A stretch of 47,673 bases of DNA from Deltaproteobacteria bacterium IMCC39146 (GCA_030005635.1 JARUHP010000027.1:1-47673); one strand, 5' to 3'. Positions 7,598-16,541 are shown, numbered from the stretch's first letter. Notes: a model not told the origin generated them from the sequence alone. Numbers and translations: made by a program.

Positions 7598-9928
7598 ATG
7601 TCTGATCCGAGCTTGAATAACCTGCCAATGCAAGCCGAGAAAGAAACCCACTTTCTCGACTATCTGAATGTTGTTCAGCGCCGTTGGAAAATAGCTCTGT
7701 TGGTATTTCTCCTGGTTTTTTGCGCTGTCGCTATCAAGACCTTTCTCGAAGTCCCTGTTTACGAATCGAGCGCCGTCCTGCGGGTCAGCCTGAAGCCCGC
7801 CACCTCCCAGGAAGTCCTCGAGAAAAACAAGGATAACTCTTTTAGTATTTATTCTGAAATCTATATTCTGCAGTCAAATCTTGTCGCAGAACGCGCAGCT
7901 AAACTTCTGCAGTTGGAGTGGGGTTTTGCTTCAGAGAAGCTAACGGATGATATACGTATTCGCCGTTTGGTTGTGCCGGTGGATATCGCTGCTCTCTCGC
8001 TGCAGGTTGATAGTAATAAGCAGTTCCGGCTTCTGGAATCTTCCGGTCATGCCCTTGTTTCAGGGCAGAGTGGCATCCCCTTTGCGCAAGGCGATATCTC
8101 TGGTCTGGTTGAGCTCCATAAAGTGACTCCTGGCGTTAACTATCCTTTAACGCGTCTAAGCCTCGATGAAGCGACTGCTATCGTTAGCCAGGGTGTCAGT
8201 GCTTTCCCTGCGGGTGACGAGGTCTCAATGATTCGCCTTTCGGTGGCACGTACTGACCCCCGACAAGCTCGTGATGTTGCTAATGCGATTGCCCGTGCTT
8301 ACCAGGAACAGGCTCGTGATGCCCAGCTCAAAGAGGCCGATACGATCCTCAACCTGATCGACAATCAGCTGGTTTCTCTTGGTCGTCAACTCAACATCTC
8401 AGAGCAGAATCTGCAGAAATTCAGAATTCAGACCGGCCTGCAAAGGCTCAGCCCGGAAGGCTCCAGTATGGTCGATGCTGCTGTGGCCCTCGAGAAACAA
8501 CGGACTGACCTGTTGCTCCGGCAACAGCGTATCAGGGAGTTCCTGGACAACCCCAGTTACAGTGCCTACGAATCCTCTGTTGTTGAGGCTTTGCCGGGAG
8601 TCCCGGAACTCATGAGTCGTCTTCTGGAGCTCCGCACTATCCGCAACGAACTCTTGCGCACCTATACGTCCTCACATCCAGATGTCGTTGATGTGAACGA
8701 CAAGATCAAGCTGCTGCGCCAGGAAGTCATGGCTGCTGCCCGTTTGGGCATTCAGAACCTTGATTTGGAGATTGCTGTTATTGATCAGGATTTGGCAGCC
8801 AGTGCCAAACGTCTGGAAAATGTTCCCGAGGAGGAGCTGGAACTGGCCAGATTGAGTCGTTCAAGTCAGGTCAATGCTGAGCTTTACAGCTACCTGCTGC
8901 AGCGGCAGCAGGAAGAACGTATTGCTCAGGCCTCGATTACCAGCAACGTAGAAATCATCAATCAGGCTCAACTACCACTCTCGCCGATCAAGCCGAATAA
9001 AAAGAAAAACCTTGGCATGGGGATTCTTCTTGGCTTTCTTCTCGGCGTCGGCCTGACCTTCCTTCTTGATTATCTCGACCAGACCATCAAAGATGAAGAC
9101 GATGTTCAGGAGACTCTTAATCTTGCGGTGATCGGTTCTATTCCTCACATCGAGGCTGCGGTTAGCCGAGAAGAGGGTCAACTGGTTACCCATCTTGAAC
9201 CACATTCCCTCTCTGCAGAGGCTTTCCTAGCTCTGCGCACCAATTTGCATTTTATTATTACCAATCAAAAACGTAAAACAATCATGCTCACCAGTTGCCT
9301 GCCAGATGAAGGGAAGTCAACCATAGCCGTTAATCTTGCTGCCTCCATGGCTCAGACAGGTGCAAAAATCCTTCTGGTCGGCTGCGATTTGCGTCGTCCC
9401 TCACTTTCCGTTGCTCTTGATCAGAGCTCAGTTCCAGGGCTTAGTGACCTGCTGGTCGATGGCCGAAAAGACGCCTTGCGGCATATAGAAAAACTGAACC
9501 TCGATTTCATCCCGGCCGGTACCGAGCCACCAAACCCGACTCAATTGCTTGGTTCAAAATCGATGCAGAAATTTATCGAGTCTGCCCGAGAAAGGTATGA
9601 TTACGTATTCCTCGATGTGCCCCCGCTCTTGCCGGTTGCCGATGCTCTGGTCCTCGCTCCCCTGGTTGATCTCAATGTTTTGGTCATGGAGCCCTGCCGA
9701 GTCCCGGAACGCCTTGGTAAGCAAGCCATCAAACTCCTGAATAATCACGAAGCCCATATTGCTGGCGTTGTCCTCAACGACAAAACCGGGAAAGGTGCCA
9801 AATTCCATGGTGCTTACAGCTATTACAATAGTAAATACAATGATGGGTATTATCGTCGTGTTACTGATGGGCCGAAGCCATCTTTTGGGCGACGAGTCAT
9901 TGCGAAGGTTTGGGGATTCATCAACTGA
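7598..9928 (+). CDS. wzc: Polysaccharide co-polymerase with BY-kinase domain (Wzc-like), copy 2
   Basis: A second 776-residue Wzz-plus-tyrosine-kinase protein, paralogous to the gene at 4960 along its whole length. TM1 lies near residues 31-50 and TM2 near 465-485, with a periplasmic coiled-coil region between. The kinase has Walker A PDEGKST (K573) and Walker B YVFLDVPP. Walker A' is LLVGCDLRRP, again with Gly (595) for the first Asp. Its oligomerisation motif reads EAFLALRTN, so the first Arg is Leu544. The tail is Tyr-rich (YSYYNSKYNDGYY). Two such proteins may set different chain lengths or form mixed octamers; this is inference. Confidence 0.93.
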   Translation: MSDPSLNNLPMQAEKETHFLDYLNVVQRRWKIALLVFLLVFCAVAIKTFLEVPVYESSAVLRVSLKPATSQEVLEKNKDNSFSIYSEIYILQSNLVAERAAKLLQLEWGFASEKLTDDIRIRRLVVPVDIAALSLQVDSNKQFRLLESSGHALVSGQSGIPFAQGDISGLVELHKVTPGVNYPLTRLSLDEATAIVSQGVSAFPAGDEVSMIRLSVARTDPRQARDVANAIARAYQEQARDAQLKEADTILNLIDNQLVSLGRQLNISEQNLQKFRIQTGLQRLSPEGSSMVDAAVALEKQRTDLLLRQQRIREFLDNPSYSAYESSVVEALPGVPELMSRLLELRTIRNELLRTYTSSHPDVVDVNDKIKLLRQEVMAAARLGIQNLDLEIAVIDQDLAASAKRLENVPEEELELARLSRSSQVNAELYSYLLQRQQEERIAQASITSNVEIINQAQLPLSPIKPNKKKNLGMGILLGFLLGVGLTFLLDYLDQTIKDEDDVQETLNLAVIGSIPHIEAAVSREEGQLVTHLEPHSLSAEAFLALRTNLHFIITNQKRKTIMLTSCLPDEGKSTIAVNLAASMAQTGAKILLVGCDLRRPSLSVALDQSSVPGLSDLLVDGRKDALRHIEKLNLDFIPAGTEPPNPTQLLGSKSMQKFIESARERYDYVFLDVPPLLPVADALVLAPLVDLNVLVMEPCRVPERLGKQAIKLLNNHEAHIAGVVLNDKTGKGAKFHGAYSYYNSKYNDGYYRRVTDGPKPSFGRRVIAKVWGFIN

Positions 9929-9934
9929 TGAATC

Positions 9935-9962
9935 CGGCATGCGGAACGCGGGACGCGAACTG
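9935..9962. repeat. Heptad array, left flank of IVP cassette 2
   Basis: CGGCATG, CGGAACG, CGGGACG, CGAACTG in register, starting 6 bases after the stop of the second Wzc-like gene. Bases 9941-9955 are a perfect 15-bp inverted match to 10386-10400 on the other side of the IVP gene. Confidence 0.82.
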
Positions 9963-9997
9963 CAAATGCAATTTAATGTAATTTTTGGAGGATTGTT

Positions 9998-10363
9998 ATG
10001 CAATTTGAAGATTTAGAAGTCTGGAAAAGGTCTGCTCGTTTAAGTGCGGATCTTTATAAAGAGATGAGGGTGCTTAAAGATTATGGGTTTAAAGATCAAA
10101 TAACACGTTCGGGACTTTCCATACCGAGTAATATCTCTGAAGGTTGTGAAAGGACGTCCCCCAAAGAGTGTGTCAATTTCCTAAGTTACGCAAAGGGGTC
10201 TTGTGGTGAACTGAGGACACAAATCCTTATTGGAATGGAAATTGAGTATATAAAACGTGACACTGGAAAGATCTGGTTAAGTGAGACAAAGGCCATCTCT
10301 GCAATGATCGGTGGTTTCATTCGGGCAAAGAAAAACTATATAGGGAATAGAGCCAAAAAATAA
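9998..10363 (+). CDS. Four-helix-bundle protein, 23S rRNA intervening-sequence (IVP) family, copy 2
   Basis: A 121-residue paralogue of the protein at 1937 with the same landmarks: FEDLEVWKRSARL, SIPSNISEG and YAKGSCGELRTQ. Divergence is concentrated in the first loop and the C-terminal helix. GGAGG lies 9 bases upstream of the ATG. It stands between the second Wzc-like gene and cpsB and is flanked by inverted heptad arrays. The words here (GGGACG/GGAACG type) differ from those around copy 1. The two copies are conserved while their repeat words differ, which suggests that the gene-plus-array arrangement is the unit. Function of the family is unknown. Confidence 0.9.
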   Translation: MQFEDLEVWKRSARLSADLYKEMRVLKDYGFKDQITRSGLSIPSNISEGCERTSPKECVNFLSYAKGSCGELRTQILIGMEIEYIKRDTGKIWLSETKAISAMIGGFIRAKKNYIGNRAKK

Positions 10364-10412
10364 GGTTGTCGGTTTTCGCGTTCCTCGTCCCGCGTTCCGC
10401 GTCCCGTTTTTT
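10364..10412. repeat. Heptad array, right flank of IVP cassette 2
   Basis: It starts on the first base after the IVP stop: GGTTGTC, GGTTTTC, GCGTTCC, TCGTCCC, GCGTTCC, GCGTCCC, GTTTTTT. It is inverted relative to the left array at 9935-9962. A short GCTTCGC hairpin remnant follows, and the cpsB start lies only 14 bases beyond the array. Confidence 0.82.
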
Positions 10413-10426
10413 GCTTCGCAAAAAAG

Positions 10427-11293
10427 ATGATAGATTTCCATTGTCACATACTCCCAGCCATCGACGACGGCGCTGTCTCCATCGACGAATCCATCGCCAT
10501 GGCGAAATCATTGTCTGACTTCGGTTACAAAACCGTCTGCTGTACACCTCACTGCATCAAAGGCTACTACGACATCACTCCACAGAAAGTTCGGGAAGCG
10601 ACGCTGATGCTCCAGGCTGATCTTGATAACGCTGACATCCATCTCGAGCTTTGGCCGGGTATGGAATACATGCTAGATGAGTATTTTAGTGAACACATTG
10701 ATGATTTGCTGCCGCTCGGTGATACGAAACTTGTCCTCTGTGAGGCTCCTCCACAGGCACATCCTGAGTATGTACAGGAAGGGATTAAGTTGATTGTTGA
10801 TAATGGGTTTGTTCCTTTGATTGCTCATCCGGAGAGGACTCAATATTTTTATGAGATGATTTTGGAAAGTGGTCCGGGGAATGTGGGCTGTGGTGAAAGC
10901 TTTGAAATATCCAGAAATCACAAACAACAAACCACGAAGCTAGGTTTTTTTAAGAAGTTTTTCAATAAAAAAGGCCACGAGCCTCGAACCACAAACCACG
11001 AACCGGAAAATTCGATTTCAACGCTCCCGGAAACTTGCCTCTTCCAAGCGAACCTCGGCAGCTTCACAGGCTACTACGGCCCGCAAGTCCAGGCCCGCGC
11101 CTATGAGCTTCTAAAGAATGGTGCATATGCTGGCATTTCTTCCGATCTGCATGATGGTGCGTCAGTCGGGCAGGTTTTGCAACGTGACAAACTAGAGTTT
11201 AACCCTCTGTTGAAAAAGCTTGCTGGTTGGGAAGGGGCGACTTCAATGGCGGGGAGTAAGGATGGAGAGGGAGAACAAATAGGGCTGTTTTGA
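10427..11293 (+). CDS. cpsB: PHP-family tyrosine-protein phosphatase (CpsB/CapC/YwqE)
   Basis: A manganese-dependent PHP phosphatase that dephosphorylates BY-kinases and so tunes polysaccharide assembly. Motifs are the start IDFHCHILPAIDDG, CCTPHCI near residue 37, LIAHPERTQYF near residue 125, and the end SSDLHDG. At 288 residues it is longer than the usual 240-260. The excess lies between LESGPGN and CLFQANLGS and is largely encoded by two short heptad arrays (10916-10943 and 10973-11007). This segment is Lys/Asn/Thr-rich and unlike the rest of the protein. No good ribosome-binding site precedes the ATG because another heptad array ends there. The partner kinases are the two Wzc-like proteins upstream. 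Confidence 0.9.
   Translation: MIDFHCHILPAIDDGAVSIDESIAMAKSLSDFGYKTVCCTPHCIKGYYDITPQKVREATLMLQADLDNADIHLELWPGMEYMLDEYFSEHIDDLLPLGDTKLVLCEAPPQAHPEYVQEGIKLIVDNGFVPLIAHPERTQYFYEMILESGPGNVGCGESFEISRNHKQQTTKLGFFKKFFNKKGHEPRTTNHEPENSISTLPETCLFQANLGSFTGYYGPQVQARAYELLKNGAYAGISSDLHDGASVGQVLQRDKLEFNPLLKKLAGWEGATSMAGSKDGEGEQIGLF
10916..11007. repeat. Two short heptad arrays inside cpsB
   Basis: AATCACA, AACAACA, AACCACG, AAGCTAG lie at 10916-10943. GGCCACG, AGCCTCG, AACCACA, AACCACG, AACCGGA lie at 10973-11007. Both are translated in frame and fall in the family-variable stretch of CpsB. Confidence 0.7.
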
Positions 11294-11412
11294 AAGACAG
11301 CTCTGGGGTAAACAGGCTAAGTTGGGGTAGTGCTTCTTGTTGTGAGATGCCTGAGTTGTGGTTCAATAAACTTGGCTCACACACTTTGTTACTGTATTGA
11401 TTGGAGAAACGC

Positions 11413-11610
11413 ATGATCATTTCTGTGAGTGCAAAATGTCCTCAAGGAGAGCTCAGTGAAGGTTTTGCCCTTTTCAGTAAGGTAAAAAGCTATGGCTATC
11501 TGAAGTGTATCTCAAACAAGGAGCTTGATGGATCCCTCGATTTATTTGCGGTTGCTACTAACCTAACAACGACCAGTTCCCACTGGTTTCGATGTTTGAT
11601 AATTACATGA
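11413..11610 (+). CDS. Possible small protein of unknown function
   Basis: A 65-codon frame with GGAG placed 5 bases before its ATG, starting MIISVSAKCPQGEL. I recognise no family and no signal peptide. It overlaps the start of the flippase gene by 19 bases, so it could be a leader peptide coupled to flippase translation, or chance. The rest of the 298-base gap 11294-11591 shows no other feature I can support. Confidence 0.25.
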   Translation: MIISVSAKCPQGELSEGFALFSKVKSYGYLKCISNKELDGSLDLFAVATNLTTTSSHWFRCLIIT

Positions 11611-12887
11611 GCATTCGCCAACAGTTGGCAAAAAGTTTCATGGGTGTTGGCGCCATGCGACTGCTTTCTATACCGACTGGACTCGTATCGAGTATTATCC
11701 TCGCGCGCACCTTGGGACCTGAGTCATTTGGACAGTATGCCTTTGTGATGGCGTTATTGCCGCTTCTGGTTTTACCTGTGGCTGGAGTCCCCCAGCTTCT
11801 CACTAGGGAAGTCTCTGGCTATTCCCATGCGGGTAAATGGTCGCTATACCGGGGCGTTGTGAGAGGTGCCCACATATGGGTCGTCTTTGTTTCGCTGATT
11901 GTTTTTGTCCTCTACGTCACCGGCGGTCCATTCATTGGTTGGATACCAACCGAGGGCAAGTGGGCTCTATTGGGTATTATTATCCTGATTGTGCCGATCA
12001 ATGGCTTGAATGCAGTAAAAAATGGCACAATAAAGGGGTTGGGGTTCCCTGCTTATGCTGAGTTGCCCTCGCAGCTCATTCAACCGGTTATTGTGCTGGT
12101 TGCGTACGCCTCTTTGGTAAGTATTGGAAACCTGACCTCCCTTACGGCAGTTTGGGCTCAAGTGTTCGGTGGTGCGGCAACATTCGTCTTTGCGAGTATC
12201 CTGTTTTTTAGAATTAGACCAAACGCATCTCTTTCGCATCAGCCAATATACGAGCCCAAGAAGTGGGTTGCTTCACTCTTTCCGTTCACGTTGATAGTGT
12301 TAGTCAACACATTCAATACACAAGTTGGCATTGTGCTGCTTGGTGTTCTCGGGACGGACGCCGCAGTCGCGGCACTGCGAGTGGGTGAGAGTGGTGCAAT
12401 GTTCGTTGCCTTGTCGTTGACCTTGGTAAATATGGTGATTTCCCCACATATTGTAAAAGCTTATCGTGGTAATGATATACACATGCTACAGCAGCTTTCC
12501 CGCCAGTCTGCCCGAGTGGCATTTGTTATTGCGCTACCCATAGGCCTCATATTGATCTTTTTAGGTGAACCGCTAGTGAGCCTTGTTTTTGGTGAAGAGT
12601 ATGCGGTTATTTCGTACTTGCCTTTAGTTATTCTAGTGATGGGGCAGCTTTTTAGCGTTTTTTTTGGTTCTGTCGGTCAGTTGTTGTCCATGAGCGGACA
12701 CGAAAGGGATACTTTGGTAGGCCAGATTGTTGCCTTAGTTGTTAATGTTGTTGCATGCGTCATACTGATTCCATTGTATGGAGCGCTAGGTGCCGCCATT
12801 GGTGTCTCGATCGGCATTGTTACCTGGAATGTTATGCTCGGCAAACAGGTATTCAAGAGGCTCAAAATCAGACCGACTGCAATCTAA
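11592..12887 (+). CDS. wzx: Wzx-type oligosaccharide flippase (MOP superfamily)
   Basis: A 431-residue polytopic membrane protein with about twelve hydrophobic segments. It is expected to flip the undecaprenyl-linked repeat unit across the inner membrane. The N-terminal signature SSIILARTLGPESFGQYAF is typical of the polysaccharide-transport branch of the MOP family. A second start at ATG 11607 is possible (MSIRQQLAKSFMGVGAM). The gene begins the variable middle of the locus, where genes are specific for the glycan made. The next gene starts 3 bases after its stop. Confidence 0.88.
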   Translation: MFDNYMSIRQQLAKSFMGVGAMRLLSIPTGLVSSIILARTLGPESFGQYAFVMALLPLLVLPVAGVPQLLTREVSGYSHAGKWSLYRGVVRGAHIWVVFVSLIVFVLYVTGGPFIGWIPTEGKWALLGIIILIVPINGLNAVKNGTIKGLGFPAYAELPSQLIQPVIVLVAYASLVSIGNLTSLTAVWAQVFGGAATFVFASILFFRIRPNASLSHQPIYEPKKWVASLFPFTLIVLVNTFNTQVGIVLLGVLGTDAAVAALRVGESGAMFVALSLTLVNMVISPHIVKAYRGNDIHMLQQLSRQSARVAFVIALPIGLILIFLGEPLVSLVFGEEYAVISYLPLVILVMGQLFSVFFGSVGQLLSMSGHERDTLVGQIVALVVNVVACVILIPLYGALGAAIGVSIGIVTWNVMLGKQVFKRLKIRPTAI

Positions 12888-12890
12888 AGA

Positions 12891-13694
12891 ATGATTATTA
12901 GCGATAAATATCAATTTTGCTTCATTCATGTTCCTAAATGTGCCGGCACTTCAGTGCGGGGACCGTTGCAGCCGTTTGATGATACCCATGGCAGGTTTAC
13001 AGGGTATGTAGGTGAGCATGAAGTATTAGGCCTGTTGGATTATGTGCACATCCCATTAAAGGTACTAAGGCAGCATTTCAACACTGAATATGAAAAGATA
13101 AAAAGTTATCAGTCTTTTGCTGTCGTGCGCGATCCCTTTTACAGGTTTCCTTCCTCTCTTGCTCAGCGGTTAAATAGGTATGGAGAAAAGCCAGTTCATG
13201 AAATGTCAAAGCTGGAGATAACCAAAGCACTGGACGAGGTAATCAGTTTTCTTTGTGTGTATGGGGATGCAGATGTCCTGCCTCCTGACTACATACATTT
13301 CCAGAAACAGAGTTCCTATATTTTTGATGAAGGGTTAAAGCTTATAGATAAAATATACTTAACAGACGATATTGAAAATTTACTTATGGATATCGGGAAT
13401 ATTCTCGACGAGGATCTTGTCACGGTAGGCGTTATGAAGAACACTCATGCCAACAAGACTATGATCTATAAGTCAGAATTGATGAAAAATTGCTGGCCAT
13501 TAATGCGTGCATTGTTGTCCTGGCCGGGGAACCTTCTTCCGAAATCGTTGAAACAGTTGATCCGCAACAATATATACACATCCTTGAACTATTCTCTAAT
13601 GGATGTTTTTGAATCAGACCATGTACGCTCCTTTGTGAAAGATTATTACGCGGTGGATATAGATTTTTATGCATCGATTGCTACTGACAAATGA
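12891..13694 (+). CDS. Sulfotransferase family protein
   Basis: A 267-residue protein with the two PAPS-binding signatures of carbohydrate sulfotransferases. HVPKCAGTS (residues 13-21) is the 5'-phosphosulfate loop, and FAVVRDPFYRFPSS near residue 78 is the 3'-phosphate loop. It should transfer sulfate from PAPS to a sugar hydroxyl of the polysaccharide or its lipid-linked unit. There is no signal peptide, so it acts in the cytosol. The coding sequence is visibly more AT-rich than the precursor and export genes, as is common for the acquired middle part of such loci. The acceptor is unknown. Confidence 0.8.
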   Translation: MIISDKYQFCFIHVPKCAGTSVRGPLQPFDDTHGRFTGYVGEHEVLGLLDYVHIPLKVLRQHFNTEYEKIKSYQSFAVVRDPFYRFPSSLAQRLNRYGEKPVHEMSKLEITKALDEVISFLCVYGDADVLPPDYIHFQKQSSYIFDEGLKLIDKIYLTDDIENLLMDIGNILDEDLVTVGVMKNTHANKTMIYKSELMKNCWPLMRALLSWPGNLLPKSLKQLIRNNIYTSLNYSLMDVFESDHVRSFVKDYYAVDIDFYASIATDK

Positions 13695-13780
13695 CTCCAG
13701 TGGTTTCTTGGTCAGTGCAGGTATAGGTCGGGAATTCTGATGCTCTTATTAATAAATGAGACTGATGCGGGGCAAAGTTT

Positions 13781-14497
13781 ATGGTGAAGTGGAAAAGCAT
13801 TAGTAATGAGCCCAATGACCCTTCTGTAAGGAAATTTATCAAGGAAACTCTAATCAAGGCTCGTTGCGGAAGGATTGATTCTCCAGAAGACTTTATAAAG
13901 GGATTTGTCAAAGACCAGACGGTTCTTGATGTCGGAGTTATTGGACATACCATAGATAGGTCCTATGGCCAGGATTGGAAGCACGACACCATGAAATCTT
14001 TGGCATCAAGAATTGTCGGGATTGATATTATTGAGGAGGCAGTATCAAGTCTTCAGGCCCGCGGTTATGATGTGCGGCATGTGGATGCGACATCGGATGT
14101 TGACCTAGGGGAGCGATTCAGTCGTATTGTTATTGGAGATGTGATAGAGCACGTTGACAACCCTGTTGGTTTGTTGAAATTCGCCGCACGCCACTTATTA
14201 CCTGGTGGCCGCATCCTCTGTACAACCCCAAATCCGTTTTTTGTCGACAACATCATATCGACCTTCCGTAACAGCGTGTCAGTCGTGAATGCTGACCATG
14301 TTACATGGATAACTCCTTCAATGGCATTGGAGTTGGCTTCACGTGCCGGGATCAAATTGTGTTGCTACTGGCATATTCAGGGGAAGGGTATTACTCTTAC
14401 ACGAAAACTCGCGTCTAGGGTGCTGCTAATGTTCGGATTACTCGACAATGAACTGTTCGCAGGCTCTTTTTGTTATCAGTTTGAGCATGATTCATAG
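13781..14497 (+). CDS. Class I SAM-dependent methyltransferase
   Basis: A 238-residue protein with a Methyltransf_11/23-type fold. Motif I is VLDVGVIGH near residue 48, the acidic loop is IVGIDIIEEAV near residue 75, and motif IV is IVIGDVIEHVDNP near residue 115. The post-motif LPGGRILCTTPNP is also present. It probably methylates a sugar or nucleotide-sugar of the repeat unit, because it lies between the sulfotransferase and glycosyltransferases on the same strand. Motif I lacks the usual third Gly spacing (GVIGH rather than GxGxG), but the remaining motifs are clear. Confidence 0.8.
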   Translation: MVKWKSISNEPNDPSVRKFIKETLIKARCGRIDSPEDFIKGFVKDQTVLDVGVIGHTIDRSYGQDWKHDTMKSLASRIVGIDIIEEAVSSLQARGYDVRHVDATSDVDLGERFSRIVIGDVIEHVDNPVGLLKFAARHLLPGGRILCTTPNPFFVDNIISTFRNSVSVVNADHVTWITPSMALELASRAGIKLCCYWHIQGKGITLTRKLASRVLLMFGLLDNELFAGSFCYQFEHDS

Positions 14498-14587
14498 ATA
14501 CTTGAATTCTGGTCTCTGTCATGAAAAAATTCCTAGTTGCTTAGTTCAGAACAATGTAATGCCCTGGATAATTTTTTTGGGACTGAA

Positions 14588-15553
14588 ATGAAAATATCAA
14601 TCGCAATGGCCACCTATAACGGCGCCAAATACCTGCATGAGCAACTCGACAGTTTTCTCTGTCAACAACGCCTGCCAGATGAACTCATTGTTTGCGACGA
14701 TGCCTCAACTGATTATACCAGGGACATCCTTGAGAAGTTCAAGTGTACTGCGCCCTTTACTGTAACGATTTGCTGCAATGATAAGAACCTGGGTCATATC
14801 AGGAACTTCGAAAAAGCCCTCTCTCTTTGCAGCGGAGATGTTATTTTTCTTAGTGACCAGGATGATGTCTGGTCTGAGGAAAAAATAACCAAAGTACTTA
14901 ATTGTTACGAAACGAATCCCGCAGTGGACGTCGTGATCAACGATGCATTTTATGCCGATGAAAACTTGAACCGCGCGGATGTCACTGTCTTACAAAAAGC
15001 CATCAGTGTCGGTGGAGGAGGTGGGTGGCACATAAACGGCGCCTGTACAGCCATAACCCGCAGGTTTCTTGATTTCCTCTTGCCGTTCCCGGAAAACAAT
15101 TGCCCTTTTCATGATGTTTACATACACCGCTGGGCAAACGCAATTGGCAACAAACTGGTACTGGACGAACCACTACAGCTGTGGAGAATCCATGGCTTAA
15201 ATACGACCAGTAATGAAATGGTCCAGGCCGAGATCTTGTCGCCTCTGAAACAGTATCGGCGAACCATGAATCTCGAGGTTGCGAGTTCCTACCTGCAAAA
15301 AGCACAGGAGTTTCGTATGATGAGTGCAATACTGCAAGAGCGTATCGAATCTCTTCAGCACCTGCACTTGGCCAGAGGTTTTCCTCGTCTTAAAAAGAAG
15401 CTAGAGCAGGTTGTTAAGGCAAATGAAAACAGGGCGAGACTTCAAGGCCTGGGTTGGTTCCAAAGAAAGGTGTTGATTCTTGTAATGATTATCAAGGGCC
15501 AATATAGCCACTTCAAGGGAACAAAAAGTATAGCAAAAGATATGCTGCGCTAG
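14588..15553 (+). CDS. Family 2 glycosyltransferase
   Basis: A GT-A inverting glycosyltransferase of 321 residues. ATG 14588 is chosen because GGGA lies just upstream and the GT2 fold starts at once (MKISIAMATYNGAKYLHEQ). Nucleotide-binding residues are in IVCDDASTD, and the metal-binding motif is SDQDDVW near residue 95. A C-terminal helical region of about 90 residues follows the catalytic domain. It adds one sugar to the undecaprenyl-linked unit at the cytoplasmic face. DQDDVW is typical of rhamnosyl- and related transferases, but the donor cannot be assigned. Confidence 0.86.
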   Translation: MKISIAMATYNGAKYLHEQLDSFLCQQRLPDELIVCDDASTDYTRDILEKFKCTAPFTVTICCNDKNLGHIRNFEKALSLCSGDVIFLSDQDDVWSEEKITKVLNCYETNPAVDVVINDAFYADENLNRADVTVLQKAISVGGGGGWHINGACTAITRRFLDFLLPFPENNCPFHDVYIHRWANAIGNKLVLDEPLQLWRIHGLNTTSNEMVQAEILSPLKQYRRTMNLEVASSYLQKAQEFRMMSAILQERIESLQHLHLARGFPRLKKKLEQVVKANENRARLQGLGWFQRKVLILVMIIKGQYSHFKGTKSIAKDMLR

Positions 15554-15569
15554 CTTGATCCTTAGGAAA

Positions 15570-16541
15570 ATGGACATGCAAGACAATAAACCTGTTATTT
15601 CCTTGGTTATCCCGTTCTACAACGCAGAACGCTTTATCAATGAGTGTCTTGCCTCAGTCATGAGCCAGATAGAGTCTGGCTGCGAGGTAGTTCTGGTTGA
15701 TGACGGATCTGATGACAGTAGTGCCGATCTTGTCAGAAGGGATTTTACTGAAGCAATCGACAAGGGCCAATGTGTTCCTATCAGTATCGCAAACTCTGGT
15801 CCGGGCGAGGCGAGAAATGTCGGAGTTAGAGCTGCCCGTGGCGATTACATCGGTTTTTTGGACAGTGACGATTTACTCCTGCCAGGTTACTTCAAGGAAA
15901 CTTTGCGTACGATTGAAAAATACAAACCGCAGATTATTCAATTCCACTGCACAAGATTTCAGACAGGACATAAAAAACAAGCCCTCATCCCAAGTCACCA
16001 TACCCCACAAGGTTTGTACGAGCTTGATGATGTAAGAAACGACATCTTTGGCGCTGGGAAATGGTTTCCTTGGACACGGGTTTTTTTGAAAGAACTGCTG
16101 GTACAGCATCCGTTCCCTGCTGAAAGGGTGTTCTATGAAGACCTCATGACTTTGCCGTTTATTTTTATGGATAATGCCTCCATTGCCTTGCTGGACAAGC
16201 CTCTCGTCGCCTACCGGGATAATGATGCCGGCACAACGCGCAATCATCAAATCTTCCACCTGGGAACGCTACAGGAGTTTTATGACAGGATATCTCGTCT
16301 TCCAAGGACTAATGCTGTCAACTTGCTTTCCGTGCATGTAGCAAGAACCATCGTTTATTTCGTCAATGAGCTAAAGGTAGATGATTATGACATGAAATCG
16401 CTCATTGATTCTGTTGGCCAGATCGAAGCGAAAGGCCAACTGTTCGTACACCTAGGGCGAGCAGATAGATTGTTTTTGAATTATACCGACCTATATATTG
16501 GCCTGGATAAAATTAGACATGCATTCAGGAGGATGTTTTGA
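15570..16541 (+). CDS. Family 2 glycosyltransferase
   Basis: A second GT2 enzyme of about 323 residues. The fold starts VISLVIPFYNAERFINECL, with VVLVDDGSDDSS for nucleotide binding and GFLDSDDLLL (DxDD) for the metal. Two ATGs, at 15570 and 15576, follow an AGGA site; the second has the better spacing. The gene begins 16 bases after the preceding stop, so it is co-transcribed. Its sequence is distinct from the preceding GT2 (NSGPGEARNVGV acceptor-site loop), so the two probably make different linkages. Confidence 0.86.
   Translation: MDMQDNKPVISLVIPFYNAERFINECLASVMSQIESGCEVVLVDDGSDDSSADLVRRDFTEAIDKGQCVPISIANSGPGEARNVGVRAARGDYIGFLDSDDLLLPGYFKETLRTIEKYKPQIIQFHCTRFQTGHKKQALIPSHHTPQGLYELDDVRNDIFGAGKWFPWTRVFLKELLVQHPFPAERVFYEDLMTLPFIFMDNASIALLDKPLVAYRDNDAGTTRNHQIFHLGTLQEFYDRISRLPRTNAVNLLSVHVARTIVYFVNELKVDDYDMKSLIDSVGQIEAKGQLFVHLGRADRLFLNYTDLYIGLDKIRHAFRRMF

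Noticed and set aside
1937-10363. Diversity-generating retroelement accessory (Avd-like) reading of the four-helix-bundle proteins
   Set aside because: No reverse transcriptase, template repeat or variable repeat is visible. The IVP family fits better.
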